Shown: in pieces, positions 13,901 to 26,300 of the stretch | Position numbering within the stretch: the stretch's first letter is position 1 | Layout: every line of letters begins with the position of its first letter | From: Gorsachius magnificus | Lineage: Eukaryota > Chordata > Aves > Pelecaniformes > Ardeidae | DNA: 64,000 nucleotides | Direction of reading: 5' to 3' | Assembly: GCA_034008185.1 (NCBI GenBank) | Contig: CM067082.1 | Span: forward strand, 12,384,984 to 12,448,983 | Made by a program: the position numbers and the translations under genes | Notes under the pieces: model-generated | Told to the model about the DNA's origin: nothing | What the model saw: only the letters and a program-made list of their open reading frames with translations | The model's database searches: none

Positions 13901-15884
13901 AATTCTAAAGGGCCCATAAGCATCACAAAATGGCATTGGTAGTGGAACAGTTTTCCACAATTTCTTCTATTTTCCCCTAAGCAACCTTAAGCAAATTGGG
14001 GGGAAAATAGATCCTCACAAGTAACCATTCAGCTTCTGTATGTCCCTTGGGCAACCCTGAGTGCATATTGTTAAGATTTCACATGACAAGCTGAGGAAGG
14101 CAGAAATTTTGTAAACAGGAGGCAGAAGGAGTCCTACCTGACCATTCCCAGCAAGTCCAGGTGGATCTGCTCTCTCTTGGCGTCATTTAAAAGAGAAAGG
14201 CAGCCACCACTGATTCTACTGCAATAGCATCACTCAGAGCGTCCTAAACTTGTAGATGTATTACATAAATCTGAATTTAGCAAAGCTGTTGCTATTACCC
14301 TCCTTTATATTTTTGGGGTAGAACATCTATTTTTCTGCTGCTTTTTCAAAGAACTTCTCCAACAAAATTTAGAGAATACCTGAGGCTCTGCTAATCTTGC
14401 CCCATACCATCAGGCCAATGAATAATTCAAGAAAACAAGTTTTTGAACTTAGCACTAATTAAACAGTTTAACTTCCATCTAAAAGGAGTGCAGCAGAAAA
14501 ACAGGACTCTTCCTCTTCTTGAGTTGAAACATAGGTGAGATGGGATTACATCAGATGAAAGCAGAACCAAAGGTAGAGTGCAACCACCAGTGTCCTGACA
14601 CAAAATGAGCCTGGAGTTGATTCTTTTTTTTTTCTCTCAGTGCCTTTTTGTGTATTTCATGAACGACCTCAAAGCATAGCTTTGACAGAGAGCGGAAACC
14701 GAGAAGTGGTAGATTTCCTTCTAGTGTTTGTGGAAGAGTGTACATTGTGAGAAAGTGCACAGGAAAAAAAGGCTCATGTGTTCATTTGACTCAAGAGATT
14801 ATCTTGCAGGCACTTATCAGCCCAGGATTCCCACTTTTGCACTTTCTGCTAGTCCACTGCAGGAATGCTATTTTACTCCCTGGAAAAAATCAGGCTTGAC
14901 TATGAGCATGAGGTACTTTATGAAGCACTATATTTAATGTCTGCAAATTCAAGGGACTGCCCAGAACTGGAGCCAAAACCAATCTTTTTAAACTCATTAT
15001 TTTTTCTTTTATGTTTTGCCAGGCCAAAATCCCATATCAAAAAAAAAAAAAAAAAAGCCTTTTAAACCTTGGAATTTTGTGGCTTGGATTCTTCACTAAA
15101 TGTTATGGTTTAAAAAGCGTTTAGTTTTATGCTAGCATTCAGCAACTGTTTACCCTACACATTTATTAGCTATTTCAGGGTTCTGCTGCTGGACTATAGA
15201 TCATGCCAGCATGCCGATTTTTATTCATTAGAAACTCTATTGGAGCACCCACTGCACTGCATTAAAAACAAAGCCACCTATATGCAAGAAATAGCTATGG
15301 GTAAGTGAAATTATTATATAGCATTTAAATAAAACCAGGATAAATTAATTAGCCCTAACAGTCTCCTATTGCATTATCACTATTAAGATGTAGATGCTAC
15401 TGCATCACAGAGTCTTAACTGCTCATTCATCTTTGCAGCAAAACAGACTGAAATATGCCACTTGTTCCACTTTCATACCCAAGGTGCTTTTGCTTCCCTG
15501 CTAAATTTTGCCTAATTCCTGGATCCTGAATGTGGGAGATCAGTTGAAGCTTACTGATGTCCTGCTTCGGAAGGAAGTGTAGGTGCCTTGTTCCCAAGGA
15601 GCATTTCAAGCAGGAGCTTGGAAAAGGCACATCCATTACTGCAGTTCATCAGGCCTTTGTGCAAAATCTGTAAAAGACTCAGTGCCCCTCAACACCTAAG
15701 ACTCTGACATATGCTCACTTTCTGGCAGCCCTGAATTAAGGGCACAGGTTCCACCTACAGCATGGGAAAGCAGGGATTTGTCATGGGGACTGTCAGGGAG
15801 AGACAGGCAGCTAATGGGAATGATGAGAAGAGGGGCACCTCTCTAAGGTACGTATTCCCCCTTCCCAATATGCTTCTTAGTGGA
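7926..15884. other. Unique non-coding DNA, no gene seen
   Basis: No gene, RNA gene or recognisable transposon was found. The frames are short and unlike known proteins. An 18-base A run lies at 15,039-15,056, with no recognisable retrocopy upstream. The block 15,130-15,410 is AT-rich with many TTATTAG/ATTAATTAG cores and could be a conserved non-coding element, but this is only an impression from composition. Confidence 0.55.
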
Positions 15885-16549
15885 TCTCCAACAGATGATA
15901 GTCAACAACTGCCTGAATATGAGCCAGCAGTGTGCCCAAGTGGCCAAAAAGGCCAAGAGCATCCTCGCTTTTATCAGGAATAGTGTGGCCAGCAGGAATA
16001 GGGAAGTGATTGTCCCCCTGTACTTGGCACAGGTGGTGTTGCACCTCGAATCCTGTGTTCAGTTTTGGGCCCCTCACTACAAGAAGGACATTGAAGCACT
16101 GGATCATGTCCAGAGAAGGGCAACGAAGCTGGAGCACAAGTCATATGAGGAGCGGCTGAGGGAACTGGAGTTGTTCAGCCTGGAGAAGAGGAGGGAGAGG
16201 GAAGACCTTATCACCCTCTACAACTGCCTGAAAGAAGATTGTAGAGAGGTGGGTGTTGGTCTCTTCTGCCACGTAACAAGCAACAGGACAAGAAAAAATG
16301 GCATCAAGTTGCACCAGGGGAAGTTTAGATTGCATATTAGGAAAAATTTCTTCACAGAAAGGGCTGTCAAGCATTGGAATGGGCTGCCCAGGGAAGTGGT
16401 CGAGTCCCCATCCTTGGAGATATTTAAAAGTCATGTAGATGTGGCACTTAGGGACATAGTTTAGTGGTGGACTTGGCAGTGTTAGGTTTATGGTTGGACT
16501 CAATGATCTTAAAGGTTGTTTCCAATCTAAAATATTCTATGATTCTATA
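15885..16549 (+). mobile_element. CR1 LINE, 5'-truncated 3' end with ORF2 C-terminus
   Basis: A 5'-truncated CR1 copy. The open frame 15,880-16,464 (194 codons) encodes the C-terminal part of CR1 ORF2, downstream of the reverse transcriptase core. It shows the family blocks [60 protein letters not shown] and [11 protein letters not shown]. No stop or frameshift interrupts it, but the catalytic domain is absent, so it cannot be functional. The 3' UTR (GTGGTGGACTTGGCAGTG...) and the tail ATTCTATGATTCTATA follow. It belongs to the same 3' UTR type as the copy at 63,373-63,866 but is more diverged. The initiating ATG is fortuitous. Confidence 0.95.
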
Positions 16550-16648
16550 AAGACCGCATATTCACCCTCTCCCTCATTCTATACTGAGGAGGATTTATTG
16601 GTACCCTCTCTTCAAACCTTCACATCCTGTTTTGCAATAAAATGTGGC

Positions 16649-17241
16649 TGTATTGGGCCTGGCTGAGATGGAATTAATCTTCCCCACAGCAGCCCTCATA
16701 GTTCTGTGCTTTGTAGCTGGAAAGGTGCTGATAACACAGCAATGTTTTGGCTACTGCTGAGCAGCACCTGCACAGCATCAGGGCTGCCTCTCCAACATTT
16801 CTCCCTCTCACCAGTAGGCTGGGGGTGGGCAAGATCTTGGGAGGGGACACAGCCGGGACAGCTGACCCCAAATTACCAAAGGGATATTCCATGCCATGTA
16901 ACATCAGCTCAGAAAATAGAAGCTAAGAGAAAGGAGGAGGAAGCGGGGGGCATTCGTTATTTATGATGTTTGTCTTCCAGAGCAACCACTACGCATACTG
17001 AAGCCGTGCTTCCCGGGAAGCGGCTGGACATCACCTGCTGATGGGAAGCAGAGAATAAAATCTTTGCTTTCCTTTTGCTTCCATGTGTAGCCTTCGCTTT
17101 TGCTTTTTATCAAACTGCCTTTATCTTGATCCACAAGGGTTTTTTTCCATCTCATCTTCTCCCTGCCCCTGTCCTGCTGAGGAGAGAGGTGATAGAGCAG
17201 CTTGGTGGCACTTGGCATCCAGCCAAGGTCAAGCCACCACA
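16649..17241 (+). mobile_element. Solo LTR, ERVL-related avian endogenous retrovirus (family B)
   Basis: A 593-bp LTR starting TGTATTGGGCCTGGCTGAGA and ending CCACCACA. It shares modules with the family A LTRs: the 5' start, GATAACACA...ATGTTTT, and GACAGCTGACCCCAA followed by CAAAG and a TATTCCAT block. The AGGAGGAAG/GGGGCATTCGTTATTTA and CCTGCTGATGGGAAG blocks are its own. The polyadenylation region reads TTATCAAACTGCC instead of the ATTAAA form, and no TATA box is evident, so its signals look decayed. No matching duplication is visible (flanks ...GTGGC and CTCTG...), suggesting mutation or recombination between elements. No internal region accompanies it. Confidence 0.9.
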
Positions 17242-19114
17242 CTCTGCAAATTCAAGACATTTTGCAATAGCAGGGCTGGTGTTAGCTGCGTATTTTGAGC
17301 CTCGAAGATGTTTTTTATGCTCCTGGAGGGAAACAAACCAATACTTATTTCTCTAACATAACTATATTTTTTCATGGCTAGGTTAAAGATCTAATTACTT
17401 GCAAATTACTACTACTATATCATTAATTCATCATCACTGTTTAATCATTAGGGTTTCTAAGCAATGCAAGAATTACTAGGTTTTCTTTCAGATATTAAAA
17501 AAAAAGGCAGGTGATAACTTTAAGTAGCTTCATATGCAGAGAGCTGAGTAAAAATTCATAACAATGTAAACCAATCTGAGGAATGCTTTCTATAAGAGAC
17601 AACCAAAATTCTATTTAAATTTCATAGGAAACTTCAAATAAAACATCTGTGTTTCAAAATGTACCATGACCAAATTTACTGGAAATAAACTAAATTCTAT
17701 TTCATAAAATTGACTCCCTTCCAACAGGACAGAACTCTAATTAAACAGAATGTTTTTACATTTGGCCTTTGTCAAAAATAATATACCAAAAATTGAGATT
17801 TCTCAAGCAATCACCTCCATTTTGCTTCAAGTTATTTTTCTTTTTTAAAAAATCCATTCTAAAATTTTCAAGTAGTTCCATCTACAATAAAAGTAGCAGA
17901 TGACAGTTAATTTGCACCAGATTTCACACCACTTCAGCAGCAGAAGATACAAACAGAACTGGAAGGTTGGAAACCCCCTGGTTTGAAGAGATGGCACATC
18001 AGATGGTCACTCAGGCTGTATGCTGTATCTATATCACTAAAGAAAATACAGTGAAGGATCATTTTGTATTATCCATGTAGATATTGTATCTTAAAATGAA
18101 AAGCTATAAGATATCATAACATTTGTGCTCTTTGCTTTCAGCGTGTCTGAAACACCGAGAAGGCTGTGCTGCCACCCAGCAGGGCAGTGATTTTGTGTCA
18201 TGCAACTGAGGACCTTCCAGTGTGGCACTGGGGCATATGGAAGTGTGTTAAGGATGCAAAGCCCTGTGGTATAAAATGGGCAGAATGCACAGCACAGAGG
18301 GAGCCAAACCTGTTGCAGCCTTGTCCCAGCTGTCCTTTGGGAATCCACCTATCTTGGGCTATTCCCTAAACTGTCAACAGGTACTCACTGGGAACCACTA
18401 GCTCATACAAGCCAAAATCATGCTGGGGAGGGTGTTAGTAATTAAGCAAACTGGGCAATTGCAGAGTCTGTGTTTAAAGTCACACTCCAGCCCCATTTTC
18501 TTAGTTAATATAAGTGTAGAGGCTGCCAGGGCTGAAGCTGGTAATGCAAGTACAGGGATCAGAGCAAGGTCTTTGCCGTGACTGGACCAGAAGAGCATTG
18601 CTGAGCTTTTCATCAAAAGGGAAGCCAAACAGTGTTTAAGCCTAGGACAGGGAAGCTGCCTTTAGTCAGGAAGGAAGTTTAATCACATCACTAACTTTAG
18701 GCATGTGCTCAAGGCCCCATTGAAATCCCTGCCCCTGAAGCACGTGCAGTAAGCCCTTTCCCTGTGTCAAGACTTGCGCGGCTGCCAGGCGATCCCTCCG
18801 GGTGAGCTGTGTGTGCACGGCCTGGTCACAGGGCCCAAAATGCAGCCAGAGGAACTGCAAGCAGTATCGGTGTCAAGACATGCATGCATCAGTCACAGTC
18901 ATCAGGGGAGATGCTGTCAACTGATCTCCTCCATCTCTGGATCTTAATGTGTAATGCAGTGGGAAAACAACAGGCTTTTTATTATTTTATGCCAAGGCAC
19001 TATTTCCTCACAAAAGTCATTACGAAATTATTTGCTGGGCATCCAAAAGCCTCCTCCTACTCTTTTATTGCATGTTTTCTCTTCTAGGGAGTATTACACA
19101 TCATAATACCAGTG
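17242..19114. other. Unique non-coding DNA, no gene seen
   Basis: AT-rich between about 17,300 and 18,120, moderately GC-richer after that. No frame resembles a known protein, and no transposon or RNA gene was recognised. Confidence 0.55.
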
Positions 19115-19955
19115 TGTATCGGGTTTGCGTGGCAAGGTTTTGGTAGTGGGGGCTACAGGGGTGGCTTCTGTGAGAAGCTGCCAGAAGCTTCCCTGTGTCT
19201 GATAAAGCCAATGCCAGCCGGCTCCAAGATGAGCCAGGGTCGAGCCCATCATTGATGGTGGCAGTGCCTCTGGGATAACGTATTTAAGAAGGGGGGAAAA
19301 AAAAACCTGTGCAACTGCAGTGGGAGAGAGGAGTGAGAATACGTGAGAGAAAACATCCCTGCAGCCCCCCAGGCCAGTGCCAAAGGAGGGGCAGGAGGGG
19401 CTCTAAGGCGCTGGAGCCGTCTGCTCCTGAGGGACTGCACCCCGTGGGAAGGAGGGACCCAGGCTGGAGCAGCTGGTGAGGAACTGCAGCCCGTGGGAAG
19501 GGCCCAGGCTGGAGCAGTGCGTGGGGGACTGTCTGCCGTGGCGGGGACCCCGGGCTGGGGCAGGGGCAGAGGGTGAGGAGTCCTGCCCTGGGGAGGAAGG
19601 AGCGGCAGAGAGATGAACAGACCCCAAGCCCCATTCCCTGTCCCCCTGAGTCACTGCAGGGGAGGAGGTAGAGAAAAATTGGAAGTAAAGTTAAGCCCAG
19701 GAAGAAGGGAGGGGGGAAAAGGTGTTTTAAGATTAAGGTTTTATTTCTCATTATCCTATTCTGATGTGATTGCTAACAACTTGAACTAATTTCCCCAAGT
19801 GGAGTCTGTTTTGCCCATGAGGATAATTGCTGAGCGATCTCTCCCTGTCCTTATCTCGACCCATGAGCCTGTCGTTATATTTTCTTTCCCCTGCTCAGCT
19901 TAGGAGGGGAGGGACAGAGCGGCTTTGGGGAGCACCTGGCATCCAGCTAGGGTCA
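19115..19955 (+). mobile_element. LTR of avian endogenous retrovirus (family C), 3' end clipped
   Basis: An LTR of about 840 bp beginning TGTATCGGGTTTGCGTGGCA. It contains a TATTTAAGAAGG promoter-like box near 19,280, a GC-rich minisatellite (19,434-19,581), a TTTATTTCTCATTATCCTA region and a terminal block GGCATCCAGCTAGGGTCA. In the family as I know it the terminus continues for roughly ten bases to a ...CACCACA end; here it stops at GGGTCA and runs into unrelated AT-rich DNA. No internal retroviral sequence lies on either side. The 155-codon minus-strand frame across it is a by-product of its GC-rich composition. Confidence 0.88.
19434..19581 (+). repeat. Minisatellite inside the family C LTR, about 3 units of 45-50 bp
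   Basis: Units start at 19,434, 19,483 and 19,528. Each has the form ACTG-C-CCGTGGGAAGG...CCCAGGCTGGAGCAG, with drift in the third unit. The same GCTGGAGCA core recurs in the tandem repeats of the ERVL-like internal region at 29,562-29,885. Confidence 0.85.
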
Positions 19956-20184
19956 GTGTTAAAATTTGGTTTTAAATTCTTCATCTATCATGCAAGGAGC
20001 AGCATGAAAAAATTCTCTCTGGACTGATATATCAACACAGTGGTCTACCAGTTTGCACATTGTTGTTCAAACAAGATCAAGTCCTCATTATCTTACACTG
20101 TATAAACACATTAAAAAACAATCCACGACCTAAAGGGCTTAAATTGAGCAAGCAGCCAGACAAAGGATGCATTTCTATCTCATA

Positions 20185-20320
20185 TCTCTTCTACTTATGA
20201 GGAGCTAAGGAACAGAGAAGTGATAAAGCCAAGCAAAGTCACATAGGAATTTAGCCAGGAGCTGAACCCAGGTTCCCAGAATATCAGCTCCACGTCTTAA
20301 TCACAAGTGAGGCCTTTGTA
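20185..20320 (-). repeat. Ancient MIR-like tRNA-derived SINE
   Basis: Read on the minus strand, the order of blocks is that of an amniote MIR-type SINE: TGATTAAGA, CCTGGGTTCAGCTCC (a decayed Pol III B-box GGTTCGAATCC), TATGTGACTTTGCTTGG, then TTCTCTGTTCCTTAGCTCCTCAT. Divergence is high, as expected for an insertion predating birds. It could be another tRNA-derived amniote SINE sharing this core. Confidence 0.6.
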
Positions 20321-23300
20321 TGACTGGTGCATTTAAAATGCTTCAAACCAAGAGGAGTGCCAAAAACAAACACAATGTGCCAACAGTGTAAACTAATTAC
20401 ATTTTAATAATTACTTCACTTTCAGTCATTTGAACCATTATTAGCGGCTCAAGCAGGGAATGCGTGGGCTGTGCTTTCAAATTAGGTTATTTAATCTTGC
20501 ATTCTTTCTTCTCACATTGGACAAAATTGACTTCTATTTTGCTGTATTAGTTCCCTGCATGTGATTAATGCCCAGGTGCTAGCCTGTGAAACACCACAGC
20601 AGTTGGAATACAGCTGTATTTCCAAGGCACAGAGCGGTGACTGACAGAGATACCTGATAAAATTGTATTAAGCTAATAAATATGATAGAAGTACTTCAGC
20701 CTTGTTAACTGCATCCAGAAAGAAATTGCTCAGAAGGGGATTGTGCTCTTTGAGACAAGGCGGTGCTTGATGCTCCTCCATCTTTGGGGACCTGGCAGCT
20801 TAGTCACACCATGAGAGTCACCCTGGGTTATTTATACTATCTGACCTGTCTGCAGGTTTTTTTCCAGGCCAACCTTACTGCCTCTGCCTAGTTCCTTTTA
20901 TCAGACGCAGCTTTTTAGGTTCATAACTGACTCATTAAGTCACTTCTGTCTTTCCATCCTTGTGACGGGGTGGTGTTTTCACATTAACCAAAGCAAACAG
21001 TTCACACCGAATGCGAGGGGTTGAGTAAATCCTTGCGCAACAGCAAACAGCAAGAGAGAAATGCTGTTAAAGAGAAACGGTCACAGTCCATGCAAAAGGA
21101 ATTAAGTTGGAGAAACACAAAGGCTTGCTAGTCAGTATAAAGAAGATCCAAAACATGCCAGGAGCCAGGGAAATACTAGAATACACACAGCTTGTTGGTC
21201 AGTGCATCCTTTAATTTGTGCTTGGCAGACAGGCGTAGAGAAGGGGGGAGGCCAAGGGGTTGTGCTTGCAGCTGTGCTCGTGCCAGGCAGCCCGGCCTCC
21301 TGGAAGGGTGCTCCCCGTGTGCAGCCTAAACCATCTTTCAGATGTTTTTCTTCTGAAGTGGCAAGATGATTTTATTTCCTTCAGTAAAGTGATTTTAAAA
21401 GAACAGAAAAACAAATAATATAAAACCCAAACAAAAAAAAAGCCCAGTTGGGTCTGACAGCTCCGCAGATGGTTACCTAGGACTAGCACAAACACCACCA
21501 GCCGAAGCACGACTTTGCCAACTCCCTCCCAGTCTTCGGCTGATTTTGCTTTCCTGTGAAGGCAGCAGCTTTTTCTTCTGTGTTTTAGCAGTGGTATCCC
21601 CAAATCTTTGACACTTCTTCACTGTTACTTCTCCCCCTCCCTGTCAGAACCACCACCCTGGTTTCTCTCTTCCTAGCACAAGCTTGCAGGGGTACTTGCT
21701 TAAAAAGACCAACATAGGTCACACCACACTGTTTAACACATACCACAATGTGATATGCAGCTGGGTAGGATGGAGAAAGATAGGGGTGATGTGACCCTTC
21801 CTTCATGCTGTGGAAGAAATATCCCAGCCAGCTCCGCATCCGCACCATGGAGTACAGCAGAGGAGTGTTTTGAGGAAGGGCAGGCAATCCCCTCAGTGAG
21901 GACCTCGCTCAGATGGATCCTCTGAGGTGCTTCCTCACAGTCACCCCTCCTGCATCTGGTGGAGAAACCTGACCAACCCTGTTGTGCTTGTAAGGTGACT
22001 GGGAGGGAGCAAGATGTCAGAACGTGGCCTCAGCTGAGGAAGTGCCTCATATTCCCATCCTCCAAGAAGTCCTGCAAAGCCCCTCACCAGGTCCCACCCA
22101 GCACCTTATCTCTTTCCTCAGCACGTTTCTCCCATTGCAGGGCCCAGACTGGCACAGTTTTGGGTTCAAGGTGAAATACTCTTGAGGCTGTCAGAATGGT
22201 TCCTATTTGCAGGCAACCTGCAAGCACCATATGGGTAGCGTCAGAGCACTCCCACTCTGCCTCTGGATCCAGAGGGGAGGATTTCACCTCTGTGGTCACT
22301 CCTCAGAAATTTTCCTACATCTTGTATGCTCAGCCTGGAAATCTTTCTCATCCTCAGCAGCTCCCACAGACCAGTTTTGAAGGCTTGCAATGTGCTTTTT
22401 GCAAGGATGAGCCACGACACACGCTCCTTCAGGCTGCAAAGGCTAAAGTGCAGGAACAAAGGAACCTCCATCACTCTCAGCTTGTGTTTTGAGTGGGAAT
22501 AAACATGTCCTGAAAGATGCCCATGAATGAGCTGTGTTGGACACTGCTATGCTTATACAGAGCACCAGTGTATCTGTCCTGACTGCTTTGGCTTCCAAAG
22601 ATCAAGGTGTCATCAACATCCAGCAGATGGTGCAGGCAATGGTGGGAAATAGGAGCCATCTTTGCACAGCCTAGCAGACGTGGCTTACTGAAGTATTGCA
22701 ATTCCTTTCCTTCGTGACTGTAGGGCCCATAACCTGGCAGCTCTAAAGAACAAGAGTGTGAACTTAGAGGGGACTGTACGCACAGTTCAACTCTCTACAA
22801 TCACAGCTTCACCCTCCACACAGCCTCATATCTCTACAACCCAGCGATGACTTGTATGAGCAAAATATACTGTGGCAGATTGGAATGTTTTCTATCAAGT
22901 TGTGTGCAGGAAGGAACGTTTCCCATCTAGGTCCATCCCTGGGTAAGACATGTTTGTTATCAGGCTACGTATGTTAAATTAATTTATTTTTCTCTTTTTA
23001 TTGTGAAATGACTAGCAGAAGTGCTTCCAGGGCAGAAAAGCAAAGTTTGTTGGCCGAGAGCACCAAGACAAACATCACCTATGTGGTGCTTTTGCAAACT
23101 TCAACAAATTAATAGATGCCAATAATTTCAAGTATTTGACACTGAATATAGGTTATGCTCATGCTTATGGTAATTGCTGAATTTGGCCACTTTCTATTTT
23201 CTTTTTCTTGTGTCCAAAATAAGAGGAACAATATCTGTGCACCTTTTTTTGGAAAGCCACATTAACATGGTATTGCAATAAACAAGCACAGCTCAGCCCA

Positions 23301-26300
23301 GCGAGAACAAGAACCCCACTTCAGTGGTGGCAGCAGGCTGTAACAGAGGTAACTGCCACACAGATCCAAGCACAGACTTCAAAATCCTTGCCCATCCTGC
23401 TTTTATTCTCTTTTCATCATTTTCCAAGCACAAGCTGGTGTCCTGGACCAGGCCTTGGGCCATCAATAAATTCATTGTGTCACCGAAGGCACTCAAACCT
23501 CACATTGAATCTACAAAATGCCAGTACCATGCAAGCCTGGAGCATCTTCCTGCTCAGTCACATGGTTTGGAGGACCTGCTGTGCTCCACTGAGAAGCTGT
23601 GGGATGCCCAGTGATTACCAGTGTGGAGTCTGAATGGGTCCCGAAGCACAGATCTGACTGCTCTGGAGTGACAACCATGGGCTTTCCTGGCACAGAGCGC
23701 TGGACTGTGTTTGTAGCTCACCATTTTCCTTCTCTAGCCCTGTATCTCAAACAACAGCTGCTCAAGATTAAGAAAATGACATTAAAGGCCTGGCTGGCAC
23801 TTCTGACTCAGTCCTCTTATGTAAAGGTATAATTGCACATATGGCCCCTACTGCAACACTCCATGAGGCTGAGAATTAGGCACCACCATAATTCAATTCT
23901 AGACAATGTAAGGACCATCAAAAAATGTCAGAAAGAGAAATCAGGGTGGATATTAAGATCAGACAGTGCAGTCACACCAGCCAGTGAGAAATTTTAAGAG
24001 AGAGTTGTGAGGGATCTAAGTGTGTCTCATTATCTCAGGTCAACATAATACTTTATGAAACTCATTTAATTACAATGATACTCATTTTTGCTAATGTTCC
24101 AGAGATCAAACGTATGTCCAGGGTTTATTTTTATAGCTGTATTATTTTGATTAATGAGTGATTCTTCATCAACTGATCACTTTAATCAAATATTGCACTA
24201 AAAAAAACACTGGAAAAGCATATATTTGGATTTTAAAAATAACCGTTGCATAAAATTCCGTTCCACTTAATACCAAATGATTAATGTGAAATCAGACTCA
24301 TGGCCAAGCTCAGCCAAAAAGGTTTTCAGAGTGCTGCCATCTGTTGCCAGTCTCTGTGTGCTCCCATTGAAGTGCATCCCTGTGATGGTGGAGGGCTCTT
24401 GCCCTGTATAGGTAAACAGGGGGGTTATGCAGTTTGCTAAGCTATATCTGAATTGTGAAATTTGTGATACTTTAAAAGTCTTCCAGGACCCTTCTGAAAT
24501 CCATATATAATAACAATATGATTCTAGAGGCCCTGCCAACAACCCAGACAAATACTGGGCGTACCAGTCAGCAGTTCCTATTCCCAGACCCCTTACACCA
24601 CCAAATACAGCTGTGCTGTATGGATCTCAACAAAAGATTTTTTTCTTGTGCTGGAATTTCTCCTGAATTGGCCACATTAATGTTCACAGCTGGGCTAATA
24701 AGATCTTAGTTTATCTCAAGGGGAGCCATACTGAAATTATTCAAGCCAAAATGGGATTGTCTCAGCTTAGATTGCCACTTGATTCCAAGTGGTTTGATTA
24801 TTCTATCAAAACCCAGCCTGCACTACTTTCTACAGCTTCACATTTCAGGGAACACATGGTGGGGCTGTGCCCTGCTGACTTTTGTACCTCCTGAATTTTC
24901 CCTTCTTAGATCACTTCCAGTTTGCTCATTGCTAGCTCACAGCCCAGCCCAGCACTGTCCTACAGAAACATCATCATTTCCAGGATGCTAGGCTTGAGGA
25001 TACAGAGACAGATGCATGGCTTGTCTGAATCCCCTGGAGGTAACAAAGCTCATGTCCAAGTGGGTCCCGGAGGACCCTCTCCATGCACATGAGTGCTTGT
25101 ACTCTTTTTGGGGATCCAAGCTTGATGACTGAGTCTGTGGTGTTGAACTTCATCTTTCTGCACTCCAGGAATGGCATGTACTTTCACCCTGTGAAAGCAC
25201 TCTGAAAATCCAGGACTGAATTATTTTATGGTGTTGGGAACACATCCCGGGCTCATCACTGGTGGTAATAGCAGTCCCTCTGGTCTCATGTACTGCAATT
25301 CAATAACCCATTATTAACAGTTGGAGGCGGTGATCTAGCCCTTCTGATTTTTCACTTCTGAATGCAGCTAATTAGTTATGATAATTAGCAGAATTACAGC
25401 TCTCCATTCCCCACTTGGGAGCACAATAGTCGCAACCTTATAACCACCTACTTTACTCTCCATTCCAGCTTCCTGAGAAATGGAGTCAAACACCTTGATT
25501 AGAATTTGAGTCCCATGGGGCATAAAAGGCAGAACAAAACAGTAACTGAGCAAAGCAGATTGTTAACACCATTTCAGTTTTTTCTCCACTGCAGCTCTGC
25601 CACGGTGCTACACACCAAGCACAGGGCCACACCAGGCCTGATCCTGATGACAGCATTTGCAGGGTCTGGCTCTAAGGCAATACCCATTTTTAGTGAAAGT
25701 CAAGTTCTGGACCATCACCAGCCCTTGGTAAGCCAGAAACAGCTTCTCTCAGAGGCAAGAAAAGACAGCAAGCTTCTTAGGACTTGATTTTGATGGTTTT
25801 TGAATGTTGAGGTGTGTCCTCTAAGAGGAAGGCTTTAGTTCCACTCCCCAAAGCTATTAAACACACTGACAGTGCCCGCCCTCTCACAGCCCTTGCCACA
25901 TGCCAGCTTTCATTATCACAGGAAGTGGTGGATCTGTAGTTCATTTTCAAGCAATCCCCACTTCCAGTGCTGTTTTCTGCTTTAAAAATCCCTTCCCACC
26001 AAAGCAGCCACAATGTTTTACCCCCAAAATCATTTTGCGTTATTATACTGAAAGAGAATCTACTTGGAAGAGCAAACCCCTTGTGTCAGCTGGGGACTGC
26101 TTTTACCAGCACCAGGGATATTCCTCAGCTAGCAAAACCCACTCTTCCAAATCCATCGTGTGTGGAGGCAGTGAACAAACTTTCCAGCTCCTTAACTTTA
26201 CAGCCCACTGGTGTCCCACATAAAACTTTGAAAAATTATGTTTAACAGCAAGGTATTCTTTGTGTCCAAAATTTCCTGTATTCTTTCCCTCTCTGAGGAC

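Noticed and set aside
15039..15056. Poly(A) runs here and at 600-617, 47,894-47,910 and 56,273-56,292 as retrocopy tails
   Set aside because: No recognisable coding or SINE sequence upstream and no target duplications were found; recorded only as homopolymers.
16649..17241. Target-site duplication around the family B LTR
   Set aside because: The 5-bp flanks (GTGGC and CTCTG) do not match, so no duplication is claimed.
19284..19751. 155-codon Pro/Leu/Ser-rich minus-strand frame
   Set aside because: By-product of the GC-rich family C LTR and its minisatellite.
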